A DNA stretch of 64,000 bases from Prochlorococcus marinus str. MIT 0917. Lineage in GTDB: Bacteria > Cyanobacteriota > Cyanobacteriia > PCC-6307 > Cyanobiaceae. Under the pieces are notes generated by a model. It made no database searches, was not told the DNA's origin, and worked only from the letters and a program-made list of their open reading frames with translations. This document shows positions 45,873 to 56,731 of this stretch, piece after piece (position 1 is the first letter of the stretch; every line of letters starts with the position of its first letter). The position numbers were made by a program, and so were the translations under genes. The stretch spans positions 186,001 to 250,000 of the forward strand of contig NZ_CP114784.1 of NCBI RefSeq assembly GCF_027359575.1, given 5' to 3'.

Positions 45873-46500
45873 AAACATTTTCACTCGTAACTGATTTTTG
45901 GGATCCCTCTTGAGATGCCATTTCTGCGCGAGCTTTTTCAGCACTCTTTCTTAGTGCTTCTAATCTATCTTCATAGAATGTTCGCTTTTTTTTCTTTCTA
46001 GATTTTTCAACTAAATCCTTTAATGCACCGCCAAGGCTCTTATAAGCATTTGGAACGCTATATCCAAATCTACATGCTAAATCTATAGCTCTCTCATCAG
46101 CGGATATCGCATCTTGTAATCGTTTCTCTGAATTATTTTTTAAGTAAAGCCGATAACCTGCAAAACCTGATAAACCAAGAGCCATTAAAAGTAGCAAACC
46201 ATCTTGAACCCATAATTCTCCAATAGCACCACCTAAACCTATTGCAAGTGCTGCCATTTCCCAGCCATCTCTTGGTATGGTGTCATTTTGAATGCGTCCC
46301 ACCTCATGCCAAAACAATAGATTTCTATGATCTTGAGCTAAATAGTCCCATTGCTCAAGGTCAACTTGAATCTCCACTTCATCTCGCCCTATTTCTTCAA
46401 GCGTGATAAGAGGAGGATCTATTGCTGCTGCGGCTTCAATGAATACCCAGCTTTGGTTTTCTGGTGGCAGCAGCCCTTTAAGGCGCTGTAGTTCGCTCAT
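45865..46500 (-). CDS. DUF3318 membrane protein
   Basis: 211 aa. The N-terminal cytosolic part (LKGLLPPENQSWVFIEAAAAIDPPLITLEEIGRDEVEIQVDLEQWDYLAQDHRNLLFWHEVGRIQND) carries the DUF3318 signature, with a HEVGRIQ motif reminiscent of a metal-site helix. A hydrophobic region (about 85-115) and a basic C-terminal coil follow. The family is cyanobacterial, its function unknown. Its end overlaps rsfS. Confidence 0.85.
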   Translation of the reverse strand: MSELQRLKGLLPPENQSWVFIEAAAAIDPPLITLEEIGRDEVEIQVDLEQWDYLAQDHRNLLFWHEVGRIQNDTIPRDGWEMAALAIGLGGAIGELWVQDGLLLLMALGLSGFAGYRLYLKNNSEKRLQDAISADERAIDLACRFGYSVPNAYKSLGGALKDLVEKSRKKKKRTFYEDRLEALRKSAEKARAEMASQEGSQKSVTSENVYG

Positions 46501-46620
46501 ACTCTTTGTTTCTTATTCGGAAAGTTAGTTAAACTTTAATGGTAGTTTGCCGATCTAGACAGTAGATGATAAACAGATACCTAGAATGCGTGACATAAAT
46601 GAAGTTTACAAGAAATTCAA

Positions 46621-49600
46621 ATGCCACGGCGTAAAGATATACGTCGAATTTTGATACTAGGGTCTGGACCAATTGTCATTGGACAGGCCTGCGAATTCGA
46701 TTATTCCGGTACCCAGGCATGTAAAGCGCTTAGAAAAGAGGGTTTTGAAGTCATTTTAGTTAACTCTAATCCAGCTTCAATAATGACGGATCCTGAAACG
46801 GCAAACAGGACTTATGTTGAACCATTAACGGCTCCAGTTGTTGAACAAATTATAGAAATAGAAAGACCTGATGCTCTTTTGCCAACAATGGGTGGGCAAA
46901 CTGCTTTGAATATTTCAGTGGAATTGGCAGAATCTGGAATTTTAGAAAAATATAATATTGAATTAATTGGTGCCGATCTCAATGCAATTAAAAAAGCAGA
47001 GGATAGAAATTTATTTAAAATAGCGATGAAAAATATTGGCGTTGATGTATGTCCATCTGGTATAGCTTCCAATCTTCAAGAAGCTGAAATAGTTGGAAAT
47101 GAAATTTCTTCATTCCCAAAAATTATACGTCCTGCTTTCACATTAGGAGGAAGTGGAGGCGGTATAGCTTATAACCAGGATGAATTTTTAGAATTATGTA
47201 AAACAGGCTTAGACGCTAGCCCTGTTTCTCAAATACTTATTGAAAAATCTCTTTTAGGTTGGAAAGAATTTGAGTTAGAAGTTATGAGGGATTTATCAGA
47301 TAATGTTGTAATTATATGCAGTATTGAAAATGTTGACCCTATGGGAGTTCACACTGGAGATTCTATTACAGTAGCTCCTGCGCAAACTCTAACCGACAGA
47401 GAATATCAACGTTTAAGAGACTATTCAATTTCAATAATTAGAGAAATTGGAGTAGCAACTGGTGGAAGCAATATACAATTTGCAATTAATCCCAATAATG
47501 GTGAAATTATAGTAATTGAGATGAATCCTCGTGTTAGTAGATCATCAGCTTTAGCAAGTAAAGCTACAGGTTTTCCCATTGCCAAAATTGCCGCTCTTTT
47601 GGCTGTTGGTTATAGACTAGATGAGATTATTAACGATATTACTGGTAAGACTCCCGCGTGTTTTGAACCTTCAATTGATTACGTTGTTACTAAAATACCC
47701 CGTTTTGCATTTGAAAAATTCTCTGGGAGTTCTTCAATTCTAACTACTTCAATGAAGTCAGTTGGGGAGGCTATGGCAATAGGAAGATGTTTTGAAGAAT
47801 CTTTTCAAAAGGCAATACGATCTTTAGAGACAGGACTCAGTGGTTGGGGCTGTGATCGAGTTGATCAGAATGTATCATCTATTGAATTAGAAAGACTATT
47901 AAGGACGCCTTCTCCAGAGAGAATAATGCATGTTCGATTAGCAATGAAGAATGGACGTAGTGATAATGAAATTTTCTCTTTTTCTAAAATAGATCCTTGG
48001 TTCTTATCAAAACTTAGGAATATAGTAAATGCAGAGAACAAATTACGTAAGTGTCAAAACATTACTCAATTAGAGCCGGATTTTTTCTTCAAACTAAAAC
48101 AACTTGGATTCTCTGATCATCAAATTGCCTTTGCACTAAATACTGATGAATTAACAATTAGATCTAGAAGAACATCCCTAAAAATATTACCTGTTTTTAA
48201 AACGGTTGATACATGTGCTTCTGAATTCTCCTCCAATACTCCATATCATTATTCTACATATGAAAGACAAGCTTACAAGATTGATAATGATGGAAATTTA
48301 ATCAAGAATATTAATCTTAATGAAATTAAAAATGATAATAAAAATAAAATTTTAATTTTGGGTGGAGGTCCAAATCGTATTGGACAAGGTATCGAATTTG
48401 ATTATTGTTGTTGTCATGCTTCTTATCAAGCTCAAGAGGAAGATTTTACAACAATAATGATAAATAGTAACCCCGAAACGGTTTCTACTGATTATGACAC
48501 TAGCGATATACTTTACTTTGAACCTCTAACTCTAGAAGATGTTCTAAATGTTATTGAATTTGAGGAACCTTATGGAATAGTAGTTCAATTTGGAGGGCAA
48601 ACTCCTTTAAAACTCTCTTTACCAATAGTCAATTGGTTAGAGAAATTGGAAAACTCAAAGTTACAAACAAAAGTTTTAGGTACATCACCTATCTCAATTG
48701 ATTTGGCTGAAGACAGAGAGCAATTTGACAAAGTTTTGAGGGAATTGGATATAAGGCAACCTAAAAATGGTCTTGCTAGAACTTTTGATGAGTCATTGGC
48801 TGTCGCTAATAAAGTTGGCTATCCATTGGTTGTTAGGCCTTCATATGTACTCGGTGGTAGAGCTATGGAAATTGTTTACGAGCAAGATGAATTGGAAAGA
48901 TATATTAAGGAAGCTGTAAAAGTTGAGCCAGATCATCCAATCCTTATAGATCAATATTTAGAGAATGCAATTGAGGTTGATGTTGATGCTTTATGTGATG
49001 TAAGCAAAAATGTTGTAATTGGTGGATTGATGGAGCATATAGAGCCAGCTGGTATTCATTCTGGAGATTCCGCCTGTTGCCTTCCTTCTATAACGCTATC
49101 TGCAGAATCAATTAAAACAATTAAGCATTGGACAAAATCTTTAGCTACTAAACTAAATGTGGTTGGTCTAATCAATCTTCAATTTGCTGTCAAGAGAGAT
49201 GATGAGGGCAATGAGATTGTCTATATTATTGAGGCAAATCCAAGGGCTTCAAGAACAGTTCCTTTCGTTTCTAAAGCCACTGGAGTCCCTCTAGCGAAAA
49301 TTGCAACACAGTTACTTTTACGTAAAACATTAAAAGATATTGGATTAAACAATGAACCAATTCCACCACTTCAAGCTATAAAAGAGGCCGTTATGCCTTT
49401 TAGACGTTTCCCTGGCTCAGATAGTGTTTTAGGACCAGAAATGCGTTCAACTGGTGAGGTGATGGGATCTGCAAAAACTTTTGGAATGGCCTATGCAAAA
49501 TCCGAACTTGCAGCCGGAGAGGGATTGCCCACTTCCGGTTTTGTTTTCTTATCTACGCATGATCGAGATAAACCTGCATTAATTCCAGTAGCAAAGAAAT

Positions 49601-49929
49601 TAATTGAATTAGGCTTTTCAGTTCTGGCAACATCAGGCACTTCCAAGTATCTAGAGAAATTTGATTTAAATGTAGAAAAGGTTCTCAAGGTTCACGAAGG
49701 AAGACCAAATATTGAGGATATGATTCGATCTGGAAAGGTTCAGTTGGTAATAAATACTCCAATTGGACGTCAAGCAATTTATGATGATAAATATCTTAGA
49801 AAAGCAGCTCTTGACTATTCTGTACCAACTTTGACAACCTTAAAGGGTGCTAGTGCTGCTGTAAAAGGTATAGAGGCATTGCAGAATCAAATTCTATCTG
49901 TTTCAGCTTTACAAGATATTCATTCCTAA
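46621..49929 (+). CDS. carB: Carbamoyl-phosphate synthase, large subunit
   Basis: 1102 aa. Makes carbamoyl phosphate for arginine and pyrimidines together with CarA (not in this window). Two ATP-grasp halves are visible, each beginning with a [17 protein letters not shown] or [17 protein letters not shown] motif, and the C-terminal about 140 residues are the MGS-like regulatory domain ([31 protein letters not shown]). ATG 46621 is the only start that fits. It is a normal full-length protein. Confidence 0.98.
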   Translation: MPRRKDIRRILILGSGPIVIGQACEFDYSGTQACKALRKEGFEVILVNSNPASIMTDPETANRTYVEPLTAPVVEQIIEIERPDALLPTMGGQTALNISVELAESGILEKYNIELIGADLNAIKKAEDRNLFKIAMKNIGVDVCPSGIASNLQEAEIVGNEISSFPKIIRPAFTLGGSGGGIAYNQDEFLELCKTGLDASPVSQILIEKSLLGWKEFELEVMRDLSDNVVIICSIENVDPMGVHTGDSITVAPAQTLTDREYQRLRDYSISIIREIGVATGGSNIQFAINPNNGEIIVIEMNPRVSRSSALASKATGFPIAKIAALLAVGYRLDEIINDITGKTPACFEPSIDYVVTKIPRFAFEKFSGSSSILTTSMKSVGEAMAIGRCFEESFQKAIRSLETGLSGWGCDRVDQNVSSIELERLLRTPSPERIMHVRLAMKNGRSDNEIFSFSKIDPWFLSKLRNIVNAENKLRKCQNITQLEPDFFFKLKQLGFSDHQIAFALNTDELTIRSRRTSLKILPVFKTVDTCASEFSSNTPYHYSTYERQAYKIDNDGNLIKNINLNEIKNDNKNKILILGGGPNRIGQGIEFDYCCCHASYQAQEEDFTTIMINSNPETVSTDYDTSDILYFEPLTLEDVLNVIEFEEPYGIVVQFGGQTPLKLSLPIVNWLEKLENSKLQTKVLGTSPISIDLAEDREQFDKVLRELDIRQPKNGLARTFDESLAVANKVGYPLVVRPSYVLGGRAMEIVYEQDELERYIKEAVKVEPDHPILIDQYLENAIEVDVDALCDVSKNVVIGGLMEHIEPAGIHSGDSACCLPSITLSAESIKTIKHWTKSLATKLNVVGLINLQFAVKRDDEGNEIVYIIEANPRASRTVPFVSKATGVPLAKIATQLLLRKTLKDIGLNNEPIPPLQAIKEAVMPFRRFPGSDSVLGPEMRSTGEVMGSAKTFGMAYAKSELAAGEGLPTSGFVFLSTHDRDKPALIPVAKKLIELGFSVLATSGTSKYLEKFDLNVEKVLKVHEGRPNIEDMIRSGKVQLVINTPIGRQAIYDDKYLRKAALDYSVPTLTTLKGASAAVKGIEALQNQILSVSALQDIHS

Positions 49930-50152
49930 ACATCTTTTTGCTGATTATCTAATTCAATGTATTTTAAATTTCAATTAAAATTAATATTAATTTTGTAATA
50001 TTGATTTCTCTAAATTCTTAAATTTAAATTTGAAAAATCATTTTTTATCTCTTTTTTAATAGTTTTAAGCAAAGCTCTATTACTACCTGATTAAAAATTC
50101 ACCTTTTTTTCAAATAAAGACATACAATTGATTTCTTGCTTGATAATTAGGG

Positions 50153-51256
50153 ATGACCGCAACAGCTTCTTCTCCAAAACTTAGAGTTGATACACGTGGA
50201 ACAAATGAGTTACCGCCACATTTAGATGAAAACCTTTTAACCCCTCGCTTTTACGTAACTGAATTTAAAAAAGCAGCTAAGACAGAATTAACTGATGCAC
50301 GGGAAGAGTTTGAAGCAATGCTCTCAGAAATGAAAGCGGATTATAACTGTACGCATTTTGATAGGAAGGCAAGTCTAGATAGATTACAAGAATTACCTCA
50401 GAAGGCTAAAGAGACTTATGAGAGTTATTTAGTTAGATCAGTTATCTCAGAGTTTTCTGGATTCCTACTTTTCAAGGAGATCTCAAATCGTTTAAAGAAA
50501 GAGGGAAATAGGGATCTTGGCAAACTATTTCAGTTTTTAGCTAGAGATGAAGCTAGACATGCAGGTTTTCTTAGTAGAGCGTTAGTTGCAGAGGGAATTG
50601 AAGTGGATCTCCCTCATCTAGGCGGAAAAAGAGCAGCTACTTGGTTCCCAATTAGTTGGGTTATTTATTCTGTGTATCTTTCAGAAAAAATTGGTTATTG
50701 GAGATACATATTGATGGATAGGCACCTTAAGGCTAATCCAGATCAGGCTTTTGCTCCTCTTTTTGATTTCTTTGAACCATGGTGTCAAGACGAGAACAGG
50801 CATGGTGATTGTTTTACAGTAATGATGAGATGTTGGCCAGGCATTACTAAAGGATTTAGAGGTAAGCTATTAAGCCGTTTCTTCTTGTGGAGTGTTTTCC
50901 TCACTCACACCTTGACAGTTTGCGAAAGGGGTGAGTTTTATGAATTGCTTGGTATTGATCCAAAGGAATTTGATGAGGAAGTGATAAAAAGAACAAACCA
51001 CACATCTAAAAATGCTTTCCCTTGGGTTTTTAATCTTGAGGACAATCAGTTTTGGGATTTGAGAAACAAAATTATCGAATCTTTCAGAGCTTTTGTAGGT
51101 GCTAAAGGTTTAACAAAACCAGTTAAATTTGTTAAATTCGCTACTTTGATATTTAAGCAATTTGCACTCCCAATGGAGAAGACAAATGCACTTAGATATG
51201 ATAAAAATGTGAATTTTACAGGTCAGGACATTTTGAATTTCTGGATAGATAAATAA
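50153..51256 (+). CDS. acsF: Mg-protoporphyrin IX monomethyl ester (oxidative) cyclase
   Basis: 367 aa. Forms ring E of chlorophyll with O2. The diiron helices are visible: SEFSGFLLFKEISNRL, LARDEARHAGFLSRAL and DENRHGDCFTVMMRCW, which give the E-x2-H pattern twice. Length and N-terminus match the aerobic enzyme of cyanobacteria. The upstream 220 bp are AT-rich and hold its promoter. Confidence 0.97.
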   Translation: MTATASSPKLRVDTRGTNELPPHLDENLLTPRFYVTEFKKAAKTELTDAREEFEAMLSEMKADYNCTHFDRKASLDRLQELPQKAKETYESYLVRSVISEFSGFLLFKEISNRLKKEGNRDLGKLFQFLARDEARHAGFLSRALVAEGIEVDLPHLGGKRAATWFPISWVIYSVYLSEKIGYWRYILMDRHLKANPDQAFAPLFDFFEPWCQDENRHGDCFTVMMRCWPGITKGFRGKLLSRFFLWSVFLTHTLTVCERGEFYELLGIDPKEFDEEVIKRTNHTSKNAFPWVFNLEDNQFWDLRNKIIESFRAFVGAKGLTKPVKFVKFATLIFKQFALPMEKTNALRYDKNVNFTGQDILNFWIDK

Positions 51257-51281
51257 GACTAAATAAGACTACTTAGATAAA

Positions 51282-51668
51282 TTAAATATCAAATGGATTT
51301 CCAGCTTGTGTGTCCAATCCTTTGAAATATTTTCCAAATTGAGCGTTATAAACTTCGTCCTCATCTTGAGTCTCGCATTCCAATGGTCCAATAGCTTTTG
51401 AAACGCATAACAACCCGTATCCTTTATCCCTCATCTCTTTAGATAGACCAATACAAGCTTGTTGATCCATTTGTCCTGAAATTATCTTAACTGCGCACTC
51501 AGAACAACATCCATTTCTGCAAGAGAATGGCAATGTGTCTCCAATAATTTGTCCGTTTTCATCTTTTGATTCAAAATTTCTCAATATATACTCACCTTCA
51601 GGGACATCAAAGGTATATGTTTTTCCCTCCTGTTTATGATGAATAGTTATCTGGTGAATTGGTTTCAT
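51282..51668 (-). CDS. 2Fe-2S ferredoxin, plant type
   Basis: 128 aa. The cluster motif is C50-x4-C55-x2-C58-x29-C88 (CRNGCCSEC and LLCVSKA), canonical for chloroplast-type ferredoxins; C54 is an extra cysteine inside the loop. The C-terminus extends about 15 residues beyond PetF. It is likely to be a minor ferredoxin paralogue. It converges on acsF and sits eight bases downstream of a small conserved gene. Confidence 0.9.
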   Translation of the reverse strand: MKPIHQITIHHKQEGKTYTFDVPEGEYILRNFESKDENGQIIGDTLPFSCRNGCCSECAVKIISGQMDQQACIGLSKEMRDKGYGLLCVSKAIGPLECETQDEDEVYNAQFGKYFKGLDTQAGNPFDI

Positions 51669-51675
51669 TGAATAT

Positions 51676-52011
51676 CTATTTTGGCGGTGTTATATCTCTT
51701 CTTTCTGGAGGTTCAGGTGGCTGACTTGCATGTTGCCAAAGCTCTTCAACATCTAATGTTTTAGTTAACCTTTCTCCACCAAATCTAAGTTTTAACCAAG
51801 CAATAGTTGTTGAATCTTCCGCTATAACTGCCTCATAACCTTCTTCTTCAGTGATTTTGAATTTGTTAACTAATGAAGAATTTAAGAACCACATAGGATA
51901 GTCCGCACCTTTACGACTCCTTCTCTCATGAAAGGATTCTCTTAATTGTCCATTACCCTGTAATTGACCTTTTGGGGCTAGAAGAACATTTAGGGTTTTG
52001 GTCTCCGACAT
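51676..52011 (-). CDS. Conserved cyanobacterial protein of unknown function
   Basis: 111 aa, soluble. NVLLAPKGQLQGNGQLRESFHERRSRKGADYPMWFLNSSLV at the start and RDITPPK at the end; no recognised domain. The gene is immediately upstream of the ferredoxin gene and probably transcribed with it, so it may relate to electron transfer, but nothing in the sequence shows this. Confidence 0.6.
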   Translation of the reverse strand: MSETKTLNVLLAPKGQLQGNGQLRESFHERRSRKGADYPMWFLNSSLVNKFKITEEEGYEAVIAEDSTTIAWLKLRFGGERLTKTLDVEELWQHASQPPEPPERRDITPPK

Positions 52012-52211
52012 TATTTAAGAATCAAAAATGGTCTTGATCTTAGGCGTGATATTTCCTAGGACCTTAATCCGATAACTTTAATAAAAGGAATTACAATGAC
52101 GGAAATAGTTTGATAGATCTTCACAAGATTTTCTAGATTATCTGTAAGTAATGTTCCTAATTATTTAAAGGGTCTATATAGATAAGCTTTTTTTAATTGA
52201 TAATTAATTAT

Positions 52212-52430
52212 TTAAGCCTCTTTTTTGGGTGCCTCAGCCTTTGCTTTAAGAGCCTCAGCTTCTGCTGCTTTCTTAGCTTCTTCAAAATCAATTCTGTTTT
52301 GTAGTTGGCCTGAAGCTCTCATCCAATCGTTAACACTAGCTTCCTTTCCAGCGGCTTCGCATTCCTCTTGATACTTCAAGAATGGATACCAATGATGGGT
52401 TGCATTCTTGGAATCTGTAAAATTAGTCAA
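52212..52430 (-). CDS. Small alanine/lysine-rich protein
   Basis: 72 aa. N-terminal 35 residues with conserved aromatic positions (HHWYPFLKYQEECEAAGKEASVNDWMRASGQLQNRIDF) followed by a low-complexity helical tail of EAKKAAEAEALKAKAE. Small charged proteins of this type are common in picocyanobacteria. No function known. Confidence 0.55.
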   Translation of the reverse strand: MTNFTDSKNATHHWYPFLKYQEECEAAGKEASVNDWMRASGQLQNRIDFEEAKKAAEAEALKAKAEAPKKEA

Positions 52431-52566
52431 TTTCTTAAGTATTCAATGAATTAATTATCGCATCATATTTTCTTCTTTTGGCAGCATATTAATTTTTTAT
52501 AGTAATAGTTCAAACCTTTCTTGTACTTATTACTCTTAGTTCGTTTTGAATGAAAATCCGATTTTA

Positions 52567-53430
52567 ATGAAACTAGCTTTTATTGGTCTTGGCGCAATTG
52601 GTAAGCCCATGTCTGAGCGTCTCATTGATAGTGGCTATGAATTGAATTTATATCATAGAAATAAACAAAAAAAGGTCGACAATAAAAAATATTTTGCTGA
52701 CCCTATTGATGCTGTTACTGACTGCGATGGCCTCTTGATTTGCGTTACTGATGATAATGCGGTTGAATCTGTTCTATTTGGTGATAATGGAGTTTCAGAC
52801 TCACTAATGTCCAACTCTTTTGTGATTGATTTCTCTACAATAAGCCCTAACAAATCTATTTCTATACATAAAAGATTAGCTAAAAAAAATATCTTTTATG
52901 TTGACTGTCCAGTTTCAGGGGGGACAGAGGGAGCTCATAAAGGTTCACTGTCTTTGTTTATTGGTGCAAGCAAAAAAGAGTGTTTATCTTTTGAACATAT
53001 ATTTGAAGTCCTCGGTAAATCAATTAATTATTTTAATGGCGTAGGTAAAGGTCAAAAAGTCAAAGCTCTTAATCAGATATTAGTCGCAGGAACGTATGCA
53101 GCAGTAGCTGAGGCAATGGAATTAGGAAAATTGCTTGATTTGCCCATGGATGATGTGGTTGCTGCTTTAAAAGTTGGAGCAGCGAATTCATGGCCATTAG
53201 AAAATAGATCAAAAGCAATGTTGATTGATGAACATCCATTGGGATTTAAATTAGAGTTGCATCATAAGGATTTATCTATAGCTATTGATCTGGCCAACTC
53301 TATCAATATTGATTTGCCAATTGCTTCTAGAGTTAAAGAAATTGAGCAAAGATTGATCCATGATGGTTTAGGTGAATTGGATATTTCTGTACTGCATAGA
53401 TACATCTCAGGAGCAAAAAAAGAAAGCTAG
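52567..53430 (+). CDS. NAD(P)-dependent beta-hydroxyacid dehydrogenase (HIBADH/GLYR family)
   Basis: 287 aa from ATG 52567; an upstream TTG adds seven residues but MKLAFIGLGAIGKPM is the standard start. FIGLGAIGKPM is the Rossmann motif, FYVDCPVSGGTEGAHKGSL the substrate-binding segment, and GVGKGQKVKALNQILVA carries the catalytic lysine of the K-x3-N pattern. Relatives reduce glyoxylate or succinic semialdehyde, or oxidise 3-hydroxyisobutyrate. The exact substrate is open. Confidence 0.9.
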   Translation: MKLAFIGLGAIGKPMSERLIDSGYELNLYHRNKQKKVDNKKYFADPIDAVTDCDGLLICVTDDNAVESVLFGDNGVSDSLMSNSFVIDFSTISPNKSISIHKRLAKKNIFYVDCPVSGGTEGAHKGSLSLFIGASKKECLSFEHIFEVLGKSINYFNGVGKGQKVKALNQILVAGTYAAVAEAMELGKLLDLPMDDVVAALKVGAANSWPLENRSKAMLIDEHPLGFKLELHHKDLSIAIDLANSINIDLPIASRVKEIEQRLIHDGLGELDISVLHRYISGAKKES

Positions 53431-53528
53431 AATTACTGCTAATATTAGTTTTATGTAACTCATTTGTTTACAAATTGATATCTATATGATAAGTTAAGAA
53501 TAATTAAATAAATTTGTTAGATTAAGCT

Positions 53529-53657
53529 ATGAAGCTAGAAAAGCAGCATGCAAAATTAATAAAGTTACAAAGCAAAGCTGAGTCTTGTCTTTCTCGCGAT
53601 GAAGCTCAGAAGATTATACGTAAAGCCGAAAAAACTCAAATGAAAATTTCTGGCTAA
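53529..53657 (+). CDS. 42-aa basic helical peptide
   Basis: ATG 53529 to TAA 53655-53657. Lysine-rich amphipathic sequence (KLEKQHAKLIKLQSKAESCLSRDEAQKIIRKAEKTQMKISG). The frame is clean and ATG-started, and it overlaps the last bases of the convergent gene. Similar tiny basic proteins occur in picocyanobacteria, but the function is unknown. Confidence 0.5.
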   Translation: MKLEKQHAKLIKLQSKAESCLSRDEAQKIIRKAEKTQMKISG

Positions 53658-54052
53658 TTTTTATTTTTTAGGTTGTTGAATAATATTCCTTCATGTTTTT
53701 TAAATTGAATACTCCAAAGATTTGAACATATTGATTTTAATTTTTCGATTAAAATATCTGTATCTCCACTATTAATCCAATTTGATTTAATTGCTGGAAT
53801 ATTATTATGCATACTTTCAAAACTAATTTCTGCTAGTAATAATCCAGTTTCATCGTTTGATATTTTAAGACTACCTTCATTAGTTCTTTGAAATATCCTT
53901 AGTAATAAATCAAGTATTATCTTTTCGACTTCTTTTTTAGACGATTGACTTAAAGTATCAACTCTAGAAAAAGTTTTTCCTCCAAGAGGCATTAATCTTT
54001 TATTATTTTGCTCTGCAAGAGCTATCGCTATTACATATTTTTGTTCTTCCAT
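53654..54052 (-). CDS. Hypothetical protein
   Basis: 132 aa. Not recognised. The N-terminus is hydrophobic enough for a strand (KYVIAIALAEQNNKRLMPLGGKTFSRVD), the remainder is mixed alpha/beta with no cysteine cluster and no signal peptide. It stands between a tiny convergent gene and the divergent ABC exporter operon. Confidence 0.5.
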   Translation of the reverse strand: MEEQKYVIAIALAEQNNKRLMPLGGKTFSRVDTLSQSSKKEVEKIILDLLLRIFQRTNEGSLKISNDETGLLLAEISFESMHNNIPAIKSNWINSGDTDILIEKLKSICSNLWSIQFKKHEGILFNNLKNKN

Positions 54053-54148
54053 TTAGTTTTAACAACCTATAGTTTTTTCACTACTTTTATTTTATCGACT
54101 ATTTAGGCAAAAATGTTTTATCTTAATGTTGAAGCATTTTAAAATTAA

Positions 54149-55147
54149 TTGCACAATAATCCTAGTGACTTGATCGTTGTAGATCAGCTGAGTAAATATT
54201 ATCGAGTTGCAAACAAACAGCCTGGCTTTAAGGGTACTCTTAAGCATTTTTTCGATCGAAAGACTTATGACGTCCCTGCCGTTACTGATATCAGTTTTAA
54301 AATTTCAACGGGAGAGGTAGTCGGATTTCTTGGGGCTAATGGAGCTGGTAAGACCACATTATTAAAAATGATGTGTGGTCTTATTCATCCATCGACAGGG
54401 TTAGTTGATGTTGGTGGCTTCTCTCCTCAAAGAAGGCAAAGTGCTTTTCTAAAGGAGATAACTTTGGTTATGGGGCAAAAGCAGCAGTTGATTTGGGACC
54501 TTCCTCCCATGGACTCTTTGTATGTAAACGCAGCTATATATGGTTTGTCTGACCAAGAAGCAAAAGTAAGAATTAATGAATTAGCAGAAATGCTTGAACT
54601 AGGAGAAGAACTTACAAGACCTGTAAGAAAGTTGTCGTTAGGACAAAGAATGAAATCTGAAATCCTTGCTGCCTTATTGCATAAACCATCTGTCCTTTTT
54701 CTAGATGAACCTACTCTTGGTCTAGATGTAAATGCTCAAGCTAGAGTTCGTAGCTTTTTATCTGAATACAACAAAAGAACTGGTGCGACAATTTTGCTAA
54801 CTAGTCATTACATGGCTGACATCACAGCATTATGTCCAAGAGTTATTTGTATTCATAAAGGAAAGCTTTTTTATGATGGTGACCTTGATTCACTGGCTAA
54901 TTCCTTATCACCCTCTAGAGAAGTAAAAGTTGAATTGAAAAATCCATGTGCAAGTGAACGTTTTGAAAAATATGGTGAGATTCAAGATTTAAATGATCGC
55001 TTTGTCTGTTTATTAGTTTCAAGGGATAAATTGACAGATGTAGTAAGTAATCTATTAACTGATTTCGATATTATCGATTTAGAGATTAGTGATCCTCCTA
55101 TTGATCAATTAATAGGAGAATTATTTATTAGAGGTGAAGTTAATTGA
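54149..55147 (+). CDS. ABC-2 type exporter, ATP-binding subunit
   Basis: 332 aa from TTG 54149, since no ATG precedes the conserved DQLSKYYRV. Walker A GANGAGKTT, signature LSLGQRMKSEILAALL and Walker B VLFLDEPTLGLDV are complete, and a long C-terminal part after residue 230 is typical of the drug/polysaccharide exporter ATPases. It overlaps the first permease gene by 4 bp (ATTGAA), so the subunits are coupled. Confidence 0.92.
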   Translation: MHNNPSDLIVVDQLSKYYRVANKQPGFKGTLKHFFDRKTYDVPAVTDISFKISTGEVVGFLGANGAGKTTLLKMMCGLIHPSTGLVDVGGFSPQRRQSAFLKEITLVMGQKQQLIWDLPPMDSLYVNAAIYGLSDQEAKVRINELAEMLELGEELTRPVRKLSLGQRMKSEILAALLHKPSVLFLDEPTLGLDVNAQARVRSFLSEYNKRTGATILLTSHYMADITALCPRVICIHKGKLFYDGDLDSLANSLSPSREVKVELKNPCASERFEKYGEIQDLNDRFVCLLVSRDKLTDVVSNLLTDFDIIDLEISDPPIDQLIGELFIRGEVN

Positions 55148-55941
55148 AAATATTTGGATTGTCTTTCAAGGTTATTAAGACCTTACTTACAACACAATAT
55201 GCATACATGTTGGAATATCGCATCGAAATAGCTTTGTGGGCTCTTTCTGGAGTTCTACCATTTATTATGTTTTCTCTTTGGAGTCAAAATGATGTTGGTA
55301 ATTCATTTGGTGTAAATGATATAGGTTTGGCTAGATATTTTTTAAGTGCTTTTCTAGTTAGGCAATTTTCAGTTGTTTGGGTTGTCTTCTCATTTGAGGA
55401 AGATTCTCTTTCTGGTCGATTATCACCATATTTGTTACAGCCTTTGCATCCTCTATTTAGATATGTAGCGTCCCACTTGGCAGAGCAGGCAACAAGACTT
55501 CCTTTCGCAATAGCTATAGCTATTACTTTTTTTATATTTAATCCATCATCTTTTTGGCTTCCATCATTACCTCAACTATTTCTTGCGTACTTATCAACTC
55601 ACTTTGCTTTTACTATCGCTTTCCTTCTCCAAAGTTTAGTGGCTGCACTTTGCTTTTGGACTGAAAAATCTAGCGCTCTTGAGAGATTAATATTTGTTCC
55701 TTATCTTTTTCTTTCTGGTTTATTAGTACCTTTATCAGCCTTTCCTTCTACCGTTCTAAAAGTAGCAATGTTAACACCATTTCCCTATTTAATTAATTTT
55801 CCAGCAATGATTTTATCAGGGATGTCAGTTGATATTTTTAATGGCTTTTTAGCTCAGATTTTGTGGATTTCATTACTGATACCTTCTGTAAATATTCTTT
55901 GGAAACTTGGTGTAAAAAGATATACAGCAATGGGTGCCTAA
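55144..55941 (+). CDS. ABC-2 type exporter, permease 1
   Basis: 265 aa with six hydrophobic spans; starts at TTG 55144 inside the end of the ATPase gene. The pattern (MLEYRIEIALWALSGVLPFIMFSLW, LARYFLSAFLVRQFSVVW) is that of the DUF990/ABC-2 permeases that often occur in pairs. It is followed closely by a second similar permease, indicating a heterodimer. Confidence 0.9.
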   Translation: MKIFGLSFKVIKTLLTTQYAYMLEYRIEIALWALSGVLPFIMFSLWSQNDVGNSFGVNDIGLARYFLSAFLVRQFSVVWVVFSFEEDSLSGRLSPYLLQPLHPLFRYVASHLAEQATRLPFAIAIAITFFIFNPSSFWLPSLPQLFLAYLSTHFAFTIAFLLQSLVAALCFWTEKSSALERLIFVPYLFLSGLLVPLSAFPSTVLKVAMLTPFPYLINFPAMILSGMSVDIFNGFLAQILWISLLIPSVNILWKLGVKRYTAMGA

Positions 55942-55942
55942 T

Positions 55943-56731
55943 ATGAAGCGATACTTTAAAACTATTAGATTATTTTGGTCTACAGCATTTGCTTCTCAAC
56001 TTGAATATCAATTAAATTTTTTGATTGAGTTGCTCGCTATGTTGGGAACCCTTTTGGGAAGTGTATTTATATTATCCCTTTTTTTTACTGGAGGAAGGCA
56101 ATTAGGAGATTGGACTTGGGAATCAGCATTGGTTATTCAGGGTGTTTATACATTTCTCGATGGTTTAACCAATGCTCTTTTACGACCAAATTTAACCGAA
56201 ATCGTTAATTACGTTAGAGAGGGGACACTCGATTATGTTTTATTAAAACCAATTGATAGTCAATTTTGGCTATCAATTAAAAAGTTTTCTTTTGCAGGAT
56301 TGCCTGAAATTATTTTAGGCCTTTCAATTGTTTTTTGGGCGGCTATACAATCAGGTTCAACTTTTTCACTTTACTCATTATTTGTATTCATTTTTTCCTT
56401 ATTCATCGGCTTTGTAATCCTTTATTCCGTTTGGTTCTTGATTGCTGCATCAAGTATTTGGTTTGTTAAGACATGGAATGCTACAGAAGTTCTTAGGGCT
56501 TTGTTGGCTGCAGGTAGATACCCTATTTCAGCTTATCCTGTTGTTTTGAGATTCATATTTACTTTGGTTTTACCTGTAGCTTTTTTAACCACTTTTCCTG
56601 CTGAGGCTATTCTTGGAGAACTTAAATTTAATATTTTATTTTTTGGCCTAATATTAAGTAGTTTATTTTTTATTTTTAGCAGACTCTTCTGGAAATTTGC
56701 TCTTAAACATTATACTTCTGCCTCAAGTTAA
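55943..56731 (+). CDS. ABC-2 type exporter, permease 2
   Basis: 262 aa from ATG 55943 (three residues shorter than the GTG start at 55934). Six hydrophobic spans; LEYQLNFLIELLAMLGTLLGSVFIL and NYVREGTLDYVLLKPIDSQFWLS are the typical first-helix and loop segments of this family. It forms an exporter with the genes to its left. What is exported is not evident. Its last 9 bp overlap a degenerate frame on the other strand. Confidence 0.9.
   Translation: MKRYFKTIRLFWSTAFASQLEYQLNFLIELLAMLGTLLGSVFILSLFFTGGRQLGDWTWESALVIQGVYTFLDGLTNALLRPNLTEIVNYVREGTLDYVLLKPIDSQFWLSIKKFSFAGLPEIILGLSIVFWAAIQSGSTFSLYSLFVFIFSLFIGFVILYSVWFLIAASSIWFVKTWNATEVLRALLAAGRYPISAYPVVLRFIFTLVLPVAFLTTFPAEAILGELKFNILFFGLILSSLFFIFSRLFWKFALKHYTSASS

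Noticed and set aside
45498-45944. Long form of RsfS starting at 45944
   Set aside because: The extra 24 residues lie within the DUF3318 coding region and are not like RsfS; the ATG at 45872 gives the standard N-terminus.
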